64,000 bases of DNA from Hygrocybe punicea (Eukaryota; Basidiomycota; Agaricomycetes; Agaricales; Hygrophoraceae), in contig OY744466.1 in the NCBI GenBank assembly GCA_963556145.1, positions 6,270,399 to 6,334,398 on the forward strand, written 5' to 3'. Below are positions 44,451 through 55,181 of the stretch, in pieces. A model generated the notes under the pieces. It searched no databases, had not been told where the DNA came from, and was given only the letters and a program-made list of their open reading frames with translations. Numbering within the stretch: the first letter of the stretch is position 1; each line of letters begins with the position of its first letter. A program made the position numbers and the translations under genes.

Positions 44451-45396
44451 TATACCGGTCTTCTATGTATATATATACAAGTCTGGGACATGAAATTGTT
44501 GCAGATTTAAGTTGGCAATCCATTGGGAACACTACTGATGTGCTCTGTACCAATTTTCTAAGAAATCGGCGGACCGGTTATGGAGAAAGAGTCCATGCAA
44601 GTTGGGAGGGGAATATGTGTTAATGTGGGAAATTAGTCCAAGTTTGGCTTCTAATTATCATGTGATGATGGCATCAATTATGATTCATAATCAAGTTGTT
44701 TGGTCATGTTTTTATGTCTTATATGGGTTGTGAATCTCCTTTCGGGGCTCACTTCTAAATCAATCTCATAACTGCATTGTGGGCATCCTGCACTTTATAT
44801 GTCTCCATAGTCCTTTTCATTGCCAATGATCTTGTCTCTGCTCTGTTCACAATTGTACCACCATCTATTGTATTCAACTCTGCTTGCCATGTAAAGTGGA
44901 CTTGTGGCCTTGGAGTCTTCAACATTGTCTAAATCCACTCTACTGGTGCCGAATCCCACTGTCCATATGAGAAATTTGCAAGTTTTTAACCATCCAAATT
45001 TCCATCAAGTACAAAACAATGGTGTTGGTCATGATTGCATTACAAGTGCACTGGCAACAGTTCAAATTTGGTGAAGACATGTAGGACATTCATAACAGTA
45101 CTAATGTGTCTGAATCATTTCATCCACAAAACACTGGACCAAGCAACTGTCTCCAATCATTTGGAGCTGCCTCTTTCTCAGCCCATTCACAAACCTTCTC
45201 AATCTTTTGTCCACTACCTGCCACATGTCAGTCCTTCTGCTGATCCCGACCTTGACCATTTGAACCCCTGCAAATTGGTTAATCTTGTGTCCCTTCAACA
45301 CTTGGTGGATGAAGAATCCACACCTGAAACAAATGAGTTGGAGGCAAACATGGCAAGTTTACAGTTGACATTTGCTGGTGTTACATTTAGTGGAGT
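44451..45396. other. Spacer with a possible gene relic
   Basis: A plus-strand frame (45035 onward) reads HKPSQSFVHYLPHVSPSADP before it meets the hAT-type element at 45405. No domain is recognised. Nothing else is supported in this stretch. Confidence 0.3.
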
Positions 45397-46162
45397 ATTG
45401 CTTCTAGACTGTCCACGGGTCAGTCCAGGCTGGCCCTCACCTGATTTTGCTGGCCCTGGCCCTGGCCCTTGAGGGCCAGGCCAACCTCAGCTGGCCCCAG
45501 CCCTGGGTCATAAGGGCCAGGTCAGGGCCAGGCCAGGTCAGGGTCGGCCCTGGTCAGTCCTGGCCCTCTATCTCAAAGATTTGTCCATACATACTCTCCA
45601 TTCACAGTATTCTAATCCACATAACAGTATTCTAATCCACATAGTCATCATTAAAGTCAAAATCCCCAACATATTTCTTCATGATCTCTCCTTCCACATC
45701 AAGCATTTTATCTGTGTATGCAGCATGTAGCTTACAGTCCTCTGAATTTGAATTCCTTCATTGGCATTATTGAGGGCCATAGTATATGTGCTCAGCAATA
45801 TGGGTTCAGGGTGTATTTATAGCTAGATAGTCATGAGCCATCTTGGTAGCCTTTTATACCATGGAGTTATGAACCTGTGGGGACCCCAAGGCTAAAAGGA
45901 TCTCCAACTATGGGAACAAATTTTCCAAGCCTGGTGCCTTTGGAAATGCTAAAGCATGCATGGTTAGAGTAAGCTAAATGACATACATGTACCTCAGACA
46001 TCTAAGAGGGCCGGGCCAGGGCCAGCCCAGGGCCAACCCTCAGGGCCAGCTGTTTACTGACTTGGCCCTTGGCCCTCAATTGGAAGGCCCTTTAGGGCCG
46101 GGCCGGGGTCGACCCTAGGGCCAGAGGCTCATGGCCCTGCCCGTGGACAGTCTAATGGCTTC
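45397..46162. mobile_element. hAT-type non-autonomous element (750 bp) with target duplication
   Basis: Terminal inverted repeats TAGACTGTCCACGGG (from 45405) and CCCGTGGACAGTCTA (to 46154) are perfect over 15 bases. They are flanked by 8-bp duplications ATTGCTTC and ATGGCTTC (7 of 8 match). An 8-bp duplication and a TAG..TGTC-type end followed by GGGCC-rich sub-terminal repeats are typical of hAT elements. Both sub-termini carry many GGCCCTGG / GGGCCAGG words (45440-45565 and 46005-46135). There is no transposase inside. Confidence 0.8.
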
Positions 46163-46399
46163 AGAATTGTCAGGTGATGAAGGACATGGTTTGAGATACA
46201 TAAATAATTTGGTAGCACAATTGTTAGCATCAACAATCATCTCCTTTGAAAAATTTAGCTGGTTGATTGAGGTGAATTTGTACAAGTCAACCGAGGCTCT
46301 GGATTCCAGAATCTAGCAAGTTGGACTGAGGAAAATATTTTATTAATACTCAATAGACAATGTGTAGTCTACAGGTCTGTACATGAATGAGATGCCAGA

Positions 46400-49300
46400 G
46401 GTGTGGTCAAGTCGGGGATGGCGGTAAACAGGGTGGGGGTGCCTTGGTTGCTGAATAAGTGGGGTGTGGGGGTTGGGGCATAGGGGCAGGGATGCGTTGG
46501 ATTTGGGGCCCCGGTTACCACATTTTCGACGCGAACAAGATGCTGGGGGTGTCGTCGACTGAGGTGGTGTTGAAAGCAGGCGGGGAGGTGGAGCCGTGGA
46601 TGTCGAACAAGTAGGAGTGGTTAGTTTGGGCAAAGGGTGGCGAGGTGGCGGACTGGGGCCCCTCGTTATCCTGTTCTCAACGCAAAGGTGACGCGGGAGG
46701 TGTAAGTGAGTCAGGGGTGGTCGAGAATGGACGGGGACGGGGAGCCATGGGTGTTGACCAAGCGGGGTTGGGGGTTGTGGGCAAAGGGCGGCGAGGTGAA
46801 GTATGTGGGCCCGCCGTTGTTCCGTTCTCAACGCAAACGTGATGCAGGGGGTGCAAGTGGGTTGGGGGTGCTTGAAAACAGATGTGGAAGGGGTGCCGTA
46901 GGTGTTGACCAAGCGGGGTTGGGGTTGTGGGCAAAGGGCAGCGAGGTGGCAGACTGGGGCCCCCCATTGTCCTGTTCTCAATGTGAAGGCGACGCGGGAG
47001 GTGTAAGTGAGTCGGGGGGGTTGAGAACGGACGGGGACGGGGAGCCATGGGTGTTGACCAAGCGGGGTTGGGGGTTGTGGCAAAGGGCGGCGAGGTGAAG
47101 TATGTGCGCCCCCCGTCGTCCCGTTCTCAACGCGAAGGTAATACGGGGGTTGTAAGTGAGTTGGAGGTGCTCGACAACGGACGGGGAAGTGGTGCCGTGG
47201 GTGTTGACCAAGTGGGGGTGGAGGTTTGGGGCAAAAGGCGGCGAGGTGACGTACTTCGGCTCCCCGTTGTCCCGTTCTCAACGCAAACAAGATGCTGGGG
47301 TTGTAAGTGAGTTGGGGGTGCTCGAAAACGGATGGGGAAGGCGTACCTTGGCAGTTGAAAAGGTGGGGGTGGGGGTTTTGGGCAAAAGGCGGCGAGGTGA
47401 CGTATTGGAGCTCCCCGTTGTCCGATTCTCAACGCAAACGCAATGCGGGGTTGTAAGGAAGTTGGGGGTTGTCGAAAGTGGACGGGGAAGGGGTGCCGTG
47501 GGTGTTGACCAAGTGGGGGTAGGGGTCTTGGGCAAAGGGCAGCGAGGTGACGTATTTGGGCTCCCCGTCGTCCCGTTCTCAACGCGAACGCGATGCGGGG
47601 GTTGTAAGTGAGTTGGGAGTGCTCGAAAACGGACGGGGAAGGGGTGCCGTGGGTGTTGACCAAGTGGGGGTGGGGGTTTGGGGCAAAAGGCGGCGAGGTG
47701 ACGTACTTCGGCTCGCCGTTGTCCCGTTCTCAACGCGAACGAGATGCTGGGGTTGTAAGTGAGTTGGGGGTGCTCGAAAACGGACGGGGAAGGCGTACCT
47801 TGGCAGTTGAAAAGGTGGGGGTGGGGCAAAGGGCGGCGAGGTGACGTATGTGGGCCCCCCGTCGTCCCGTTCTCAACGCGAAGGCAACGCGGGGGTTGTA
47901 AGTGAGGTGGGGGTGCTCGAAAACGGACGGGGAAGGGGTGCCGTGGGTGTTGACCAGGTGGGGGAAGGGGTTTTGGGCAAAAGGCGGTGAGGTGACGTAT
48001 TTGCGCTCTCCGTTGTCCGGTTCTCAACGCGAACGCGATGCGGGGGTTGTAAATAGGTTGGGGGCGCTCGAAACTGGACGGGGAAGGGTTGCCGTGGGTG
48101 TTGACCAAGCGGGGTTGGGGATTTTGGGCAAAACGGGGCGATGTGACGTATTTGGGTTCCCCGTTGTCCTGCTCTCAACGCGGACGCAATGCGGGGGATG
48201 TAAGTAAGGCCGGCGTGCACGAAAATGGACGGGAAACGGGTGCCGTGGGTGTTGACTAAGGGGGGGTGGGGGTTTGGGGCAAATGGCGGCGAGGTGACGG
48301 ATTTGGGCTCCCCGTCGTCCCGTTCTCAACGCGAAGGCAATGCAAGGGTTGTAAGTGAGTTAGGGGTGCTCGAAAACGGACGGGGAAGGGGTGCCGTGGG
48401 TGTTGACCAGGTGGGGGAAGGGGTTTTGGGCAAAACGGGGCGAGGTGACGTATTTGGGCTCCCCGTCGTCCAGTTCTCAACGCGAACGAAATGCTGGAGT
48501 TGTAAGTGAGGTGGGGGTGCTCGAAAACCGAAGGGGAAGGGGTGCCGTGGGTGTTCATCAGGTGGGGGTAGGGGTTTTGGGCAAAAAGGGGCGAGGTGAC
48601 GTATTTGGGCTCCCCGTCGTCCCGTTCTCAACGCGAACGCGATGCTGGGGGTGTCAGTGGGTTGGGGGTGTTAGAAAACGGACGGGGAATGCGTACCTTG
48701 GCAGTTGAAAAGGTGGGGGTGGGGGTTTTGGCCAAAGGGCGGCGATGACGTATTTAGGCTCCCCGTCGTACCGTTCTCGACCCGAACGCGATGCTGAGAG
48801 TGTAAGTGGGTTGGGGGTGCTTGAAAACGGACGGGGAAGGGGTGCCATGGGTGTTGACCAAGCGGGGGTGGGGATTTTGGGCAAAACGGGGCGAGGTGAC
48901 GTATTTGGGTTCCCCGTTGTCCTGATCTCAACGCGGACGCGATGCGGGGGGTGTAAGTGAGTCCGGCGTGCTCGCAAATGGACGGGAAACGGGTGCCGTG
49001 GGTGTTGACTAAGGGGGGGTGGGGGTTTGGGGCAAATGGCGGCGAGGTGACGGATTTGGGCTCCCCGTCGTCCAGTTCTGAACGCGAACGAGATGCTGGG
49101 GTTGTAAGAGAGTCGGGGGTGCTCGAAAACGGACGGGCAATGCGTGCCTTGGCAGTTGAAAAGGTGTGGCTGGGGGTTTTGGCCAAAGGGCGGCGAGGTG
49201 ACGTATTTGGGTTCCCCGTTGTCCGGTTCTCAACGCGGACGCGATGCGGGGGGTGTAAGTGAGTTGGGGGTGATCGAATATGGACGGGCAAGGGGTGCCG

Positions 49301-50235
49301 TCGGTGTTGACCAAGCGGGGTTGGGGGTTGTGGGCAAAACGGGGCGAGGTGACGTATTTGGGTTCCCCGCTGTCCGGTTCTCAATGCGGACGCCATGCGG
49401 GGGGTGTAAGTGAGTCCGGCGTGCTCGAAAACGGACGGGGAAGCGGTGCCGTGGGTGTTGACCAAATGGGGGTGGGGGTTTGGGGCAAAAGGCAGCGAGG
49501 TGACGTAATTTGGGCCCCCCGTCGTCCCGTTCTCAACGCGAAGGCAATGCGGGGGTTGTAAGTGAGTTGGGGGTGCTCGAAAACGGACGGGCAAGGGGTG
49601 CCATGGGTGTTGACCAAGCGGGGTTGGGGGTTTTGGGCAAAAGGGGGCGAGGTGACATATTTGGGCGCCTCGTTGTCCGATTCCCAACGCTAACGCGACG
49701 CCGGGGCTATAATTGAGTCGATGGTACTCGAAAACACCATGGGCGGGTGTACCTTCGCAGTTGAAAAGGTGGGGTTGGGGGTTGGGCATAGGGCAGCGAG
49801 GTGACTGATTTGGGCCCCAAATCCCTCGTTGTCAACGCGAACGATACGCGGGGGGTGTATTCCAGTCGAGGGTGGTAGAAAATGGACGAGGAAGGGGTGC
49901 CGTCGGTGTTGAACCAAGTGTGTGGGGGAGGCGTTTGGGGCAAAGGGTGGCGAGGTGGCCTATGTGAGCTGCCCGTTGTCCCGTTCCCAACGCGTACGTT
50001 ACGCGGGGGTTGTAAGTGAGTCTACGTTGCTCGAAAACGGACGGGGACGGGGTGCCGTGGGTTTTTACCCAGTGGGGGTGGGTTTTTGGGCAAAGGGCGG
50101 CATGGTGACGTATTTGGGCCCTTCGTCGTCCCGTTCTCAACGCGAACGAGACGCGGATGGACTAGTCGAGTCGGGGGTAGTCGAAAACCGTCTGGGACGG
50201 GGTATCCTACGTGTTGAAAATATGAAGGGCCCATA
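46400..50235. repeat. GC-rich ~150-bp tandem repeat, about 25 diverged copies
   Basis: Each unit carries CCCCGTCGTCCCGTTCTCAA, then CGCGAACGCGATGCGGGGG, TTGTAAGTGAGTTGGGGGTG, ACGGACGGGGAAGGGGTGCC and GTGTTGACCAAG, at about 150-base spacing. Copies differ by many substitutions and small indels. Because 150 is a multiple of three, long frames stay open on both strands (for example minus 47278-48108 and 48671-49789, about 50 residues per unit, Pro/Arg/Thr-rich). With frames open both ways and frequent frame breaks, a non-coding minisatellite is preferred. Each unit repeats TTGTAAGTGAGT, which looks like a splice donor. Confidence 0.85.
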
Positions 50236-50760
50236 GCGGGAATCGAAGGGTCTCAGGCCCCGCGACTGCTCGTTTGCAACACGAACGAGCCGCAGGGCTT
50301 GTACCTGTGTCAGGGACGCTCGAACATCGTGGGGCAGGGCTTATCCTGGCTGTGAAAAAGGCGGGGGGGCTCATCGCAGGATTGCAAGGCACTCAGGCCC
50401 CGGTGCTGGTGCCGCTGACGCTGCTGGCGCTGGTGCTGGTGCCGGTGCTGGCACCCGTGCTGTGGCATTGCCTTACCTCGCGAGGGTGGCTGTCGACGCC
50501 CATTGACGTGGGCCTGGCCCTCGTGAGGGTGGTGCTGGTGCCGGTGCTGGTGCCGGTGCTGGTGCCGGTGCTGGTGCGGGTGCTGTTGCCGGTGCTGGCA
50601 TCTGTGCTGTCGTCTTGCCTGTAATACCTCGCGAGGATGGCCGGCCACGTCAATGGACGTGGGCTTGGCCTTCGCGAAGTACTCGGGGGTGCCGGTGCCG
50701 GTGCTGGTGCTGGCGTGCCCTCGCAAGGTCCTGGCGCCGGTTCTCGTCATCGTCTTGACG
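50236..50760. repeat. GGTGCCGGTGCT minisatellite within two larger diverged units
   Basis: Runs of GGTGCTGGTGCC lie at 50395-50460, 50525-50610 and 50680-50720. Larger units are also repeated (CCTCGCGAGG...GACGTGGGC...TGGCC at 50470-50520 and 50628-50672). Frames on both strands (poly Gly-Ala/Val-Leu or Thr-Gly-Thr-Ser) are low-complexity and not called. Confidence 0.75.
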
Positions 50761-51330
50761 AAATCTCCACCTCGGGAATCGAAGACCGACGTCATTCGAT
50801 GCGCGATGGCGTTCACGAGATAATCGAGGAGGGGGATGAACGTTGATGAAAAGAAAACACACACCTGGGCCGGAGTGTGGGCGCACCACACCTCCGGCCT
50901 TGTTCACCGTTCTCCCGCTCGTCCCCGTCGTGTTGGTCCTTGTAAGTTGGTCATTGTGGCCTGTGGTGATGATGTGTGATGGTCGCCGTGTCAAGCACTC
51001 GTGGCTGTTGTCTTGGTCACCGTGTTGATCGTCGATGCACCTGGGCCGGGAGTTGGATGGACCACCCTCCCGGCTGTTTCCCTTCTACATCGTTTGGTGG
51101 CAGCGTGGGTCGGCGTAGTTGCTGGAACATGATTACATGAGTCGATATACGAGGTAAAACAAGTGAAAACTTACATTTTTGGCCCTCTGTGCTGAGCCAA
51201 CACAACCACAAACCTTGTCCCTCGCGGAGAAAGACTGAGTTAGTGAGAGATGAGTCGGTGCCACTGGAATGGCGTATAGTAGACGTAGACAGTTGTAATG
51301 GCGTGGCTCGGCTAACTGCGGCTTGGCTCC
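50761..51330. other. Spacer between minisatellites
   Basis: Includes a twice-seen motif ACCTGGGCCGGGAG-type (50867, 51042) followed by ACCACxCTCCGGC, so an older duplication is likely. No gene is supported. Confidence 0.35.
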
Positions 51331-51339
51331 ACGGCTAGT

Positions 51340-51940
51340 AATCGAACTTGATCGAACTTTGACCGAACTTGATCGAACCTTGACCGAACCTTGACCGAAC
51401 CTGCCTTAATTAGTGGTACCGAACTTGATTGAACCTTATCGAACCTCATCGAACCTACCGAACTTGATCGAACTTGCCTTATTTGGTTGGACCGAACTTG
51501 ATCGAACTTGCCTTATTTGGTTGGACCGAACTTGATCGAACTTACCGAACCTCATCGAACCTCATCGAACCTACCGAACCTGCCTTATTTGGTTGGATCG
51601 AACTTACCGAACCTTGTCGAACGTCATCGAACCTACCGAACTTGCCTTATTTGGTTGGATTGAACTTACCGAACCTCATCGAACCTCATCGAACCTACCG
51701 AACTTGCCTTATTTGGTTGGACTGAACTTGATCGAACTTACCGAACCTTGTCGAACCTCATCGAACCTACCGAACCTGCCTTATTTGGTTGGACCAAACT
51801 TGATCGAACTTACCGAACCTCATCGAACCTCACCGAACCTACCGAACTTGCCTTATTTGGTTGGACTGAACTTGATCGAACTTACCGAACCTCATCGAAC
51901 CTACCGAACTTGCCTTATTTGGTTGGACCGAACTTATAGC
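51340..51940. repeat. GAACTTGATCGAACTTACC minisatellite
   Basis: Built of 9-11-base words (CGAACTTGAT, CGAACCTCAT, CGAACCTAC) grouped into larger units that each end CTTGCCTTATTTGGTTGGA (51474 to 51929, about seven or eight times). Open frames across it (LTEPHRTSSNLPNLPYLVG) come from the repeat and are not called as genes. Confidence 0.85.
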
Positions 51941-52180
51941 GATCATGCATGTGTCTGGGGGTCATAGATTTTATGGATATTCATCTCTTATTTGTATAGC
52001 TGGTGAGAGAACCTGCTACATGTTTCTCTATGGTCATGTTCCATCTGTCCATTCCATTTCTGTTTCTTCTCTTCTGTTTCTGGGTATTCTGTTTGTTCTT
52101 CTGGGTGTTTTCATTGGTATAAGGTGTTTTCATTGGTGTAAATAATGTTGAAGTCGTTTACATACAAGGGAAAGTCCATT

Positions 52181-53080
52181 CTATGAATCATACATTACAG
52201 GGGTGTATCCTTTCACAAACAACATCAATCTCCAATTCAATCCATGGATGTCATTCTCCTTCCCCATCACCATACGCATATGCATTGCATGAAATAAGGC
52301 ATGACGATGATAATCAGGTTCTTTGGTCCCATGTCTCAAGCGATTGTTCTGCATGTTATGGCCATCAGAACAGTGTGTACGGTCGAGTTTCTCTTTCTGG
52401 GATTGGGGAAGAAGTGGAGAGTGGCGACGTGACTGGGTTTGGAGCGAGACAAGAGGTGCAGAAAATAACCACGCTCGGTATTCATCATCCATCTCGACAT
52501 CCAGTCGGTGGGTTAAACGTGGAGGGGATGTCGGAAGATCAATGAGACTGTCCATGTATGCATCAAAGTCATCAATGGGGGGAATCAGATGTTCTTCACT
52601 GCGAATGTTCATTGCACCAAAATATATCTTGTTGTCCATATCATCAAAAATAAAGGGCACATCGAGATTCATCGTCGATATCGATGGTGGGGACGGTGTC
52701 GGGGATGTTGGACAATGCGTGTGTCACAATGATTCTGGGGTATGGGTGCAAGATGAGGAGTGGGGATGTGAACAACGAATCGATGATGAGGAAGTTCCTT
52801 GTCCAAAATGTATTGGAGATGCTGGAGGAGGAGTTGATTTTGACGATGTCTTTGTTCAGTGATCCATAGACCACCCAGGAGATGATGTAGTTCGTCAAGG
52901 ACCGGTGTCACGAATTGCAGAAGGAAAACAAGGTGAGGGATGTGAGGATCGTTCCAGCTGATATAGTCGACCCAGTCGTCAGGTCGGTTGAGGGGGAACC
53001 AAGCAAGGGAACACTGCCACCAGCGATGGTCAGGCCATGGGTAGGGATGGGGGGCAGAGGGTGGCCCGGGTGATGACAGG
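52181..53080 (-). CDS. Hypothetical protein, two overlapping frames
   Basis: An upstream frame (about 53080-52669) reads WVDYISWNDPHIPHLVFLLQ and ITEQRHRQNQLLLQHLQYIL and turns His/Pro-rich. It ends at a TGA overlapping the ATG of a second frame (52672-52181), MNLDVPFIFDDMDNKIYFGA and DDEYRAWLFSAPL. A splice or frameshift may join them. No domain is recognised, and the alternate strand also has open frames. Low confidence. Confidence 0.3.
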
Positions 53081-55150
53081 TGGGTGATTTAAAGAAGTTT
53101 TCTGTCTTCGGTAATTACCATGCCTCGTTGTCAGCAACATGTCGGAGTTTCCATTGATCGGTCCATGTACCAGGGTCTTGGTTGCCTCGTGGATTCATAT
53201 GTATGGTCAGGGATCAAACTTCTAGAAAAAGAGGGTGTGTAGCGGGATATCACACGATAAGCCGATCTGTGCTACCCAAATTGGTAAGGAGTGGTATGTC
53301 GTATGTGTTCTGTTATTGACAATTATTACAATCAAGCTGTAGAATGAACCTTGATGTCTATGGACAACTGCACCAGAAGGATACTGGTTATCAACCCAAT
53401 GACCTCCAATCCCATGTGGGAAGGAACCTGATGTGCTGCCAACCAGTAAGGCAGTAAATGCACCAGAAAAAGAAACAATGAAGATTGAATCCCCATCCGA
53501 AGCCCTTTGCCAATATACGACTGGAAACTCGCAACTCTTTCATCTTCCCTATCCCAAATCCCCCAACCTCTTCCGCCTGAAATTGATCCCTGTTGCATTC
53601 ATGGAATATGAAGAAATCTCGCACACCATTTGAGTGTAGGAAATCCACGATCAGTCAACAATGCCGATATCTGAAACATTATAAATCTATGCACAAAATT
53701 GACATAAACTGCAATGAACCAGACTGAGTCGGTGTGAATGAATTGATATGAATCAAGTTAGAATGATATTGGCTGGTTTGAGGAAGCAGATGAAGTGCAA
53801 ATATGTAGATACAATTCGAGTACCAAGATGCAGCAGTGCTTCAATGAATGCTAGCTCTGTAAAAACAGGTGCATCCATCTCTGACAACAACAACAACAAC
53901 AACTTGGACACTAACAACAATGCCAACAAAAATACCACTCAAAAAGGTGCTACATCTGCCTGAATCGAAGGAACATAAGCACCACATCAACATGATGGCA
54001 ACTCAGGAGAAACAGAAAGTGCTGTTATGTTTTTTCAACACTGTTCTACTACATTAGTCTTAATTTGCAGATACAAGTCATTGATCCTCTGCAAGTACCT
54101 CACTTTATTTTTCCCTTGGATTGATGTGGTCTTGTAGCTCAAATGTTCAAGTCACCTATTTGGAGAACACCAAGAATACTGTCAATACCACGATCCTCAC
54201 AAGACCCTGTCCAGTTCTGGTCACCCGCCATGATGATGCCAGCATTTGAGGTTCATCTTTGGCAACACCACCTTTGACTAATACAGGCAAAGATGCTGAG
54301 CCAACATGCCAGTGACAACATGAATTTCTATGCCAGGAGATGGAAAAGCAAGCGGTACATCACATAACCACTTCGTCTATTTGCTTCATAACCATTTTGC
54401 TTGTGCAGAAAGCTGCAAAGTCTTGAGGCATCTGAATTCGACTTTGACTCTACTATGCAAGGCTGTTTGGTGAGTTCAATTGCTGACAACAATGATTACA
54501 CTCTGTCTAGACAACTTTCATTTGTATTACTCAACACACTGGGCTTGTACAACTTTGAGAATGACAAGGGGGGGAGGGGGAGCTGAGAGAAATTGAGGAA
54601 ATCAAGGGCAATTGAGTAGCTGTAGGGTATTCAAGGCAAATCAATGGGATTTGTTTATATCGGAAAATGTGATAACATGAAAACAATAAATTCTATTCTC
54701 ACTGAATACACATCATGTATATCATACCAGTTCACGGCAGCTCACGGTTAATATAGTGAGATTGAGTGTATGATAAAAATATCTCATTAATCAGAATTGC
54801 ACTGGTGTCATGAGGCAGACACAGTGTAGTTCATTCCAGTTCATGTTAATGTTCACTGGGGATCAAGGTGAGACCATGAGGTCTCAGAAACAGCTCCAAC
54901 AGCTGAATCTAGGGTTAAATCTCAACCAGAGTGAGGAGGGACTCTAATTAAGTTTACTGGACCCATCAGCAAAAGGTGGAAGGCCTGACTGAATGGTGGG
55001 AAATACTGTAAGAGGATATGTGTCTTTGTCTGAACTGGTGAGGTGGCCTGATGTTTGTATTAAACTGTAATGTATTATAACAAGGATGGGAGGTTGAGGA
55101 AGAGTGTGGGCTGTGACAGATGAAGTTTCAGTGAGGTATGAACATTGCTT
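53081..55150. other. Gene-poor stretch before satellite B
   Basis: Only short frames without recognised domains. It includes an AAC-triplet run (53886-53930) and a G-rich run GGGGGGGAGGGGGAG (about 54569-54584). No repeat arms or gene were found. Confidence 0.35.
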
Positions 55151-55151
55151 G

Positions 55152-55181
55152 GGCATTTCGCCCAGGTTTGTATTTTTAACT
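55152..55181. other. Leader sequence of satellite B
   Basis: GGCATTTCGCCCAGGTTTG followed by TATTTTTAACTG matches the satellite A leader at 6281-6309 with few changes and directly precedes the first 80-bp unit. Confidence 0.7.

Noticed and set aside
42230..44640. Terminal inverted repeats of the Harbinger element
   Set aside because: Only weak similarity (TGCCAAC-TAAA at about 42272 against its complement near 44505) was found, too short to claim.
46343..49789. Long Pro/Arg/Thr-rich frames on the minus strand and Gly/Val-rich ones on the plus strand
   Set aside because: They lie in a 150-base repeat whose period keeps frames open. Both strands are open and indels break each frame.
51474..51967. 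Frames reading LTEPHRTSSNLPNLPYLVG repeats
   Set aside because: Direct translation of a GAAC-word minisatellite.
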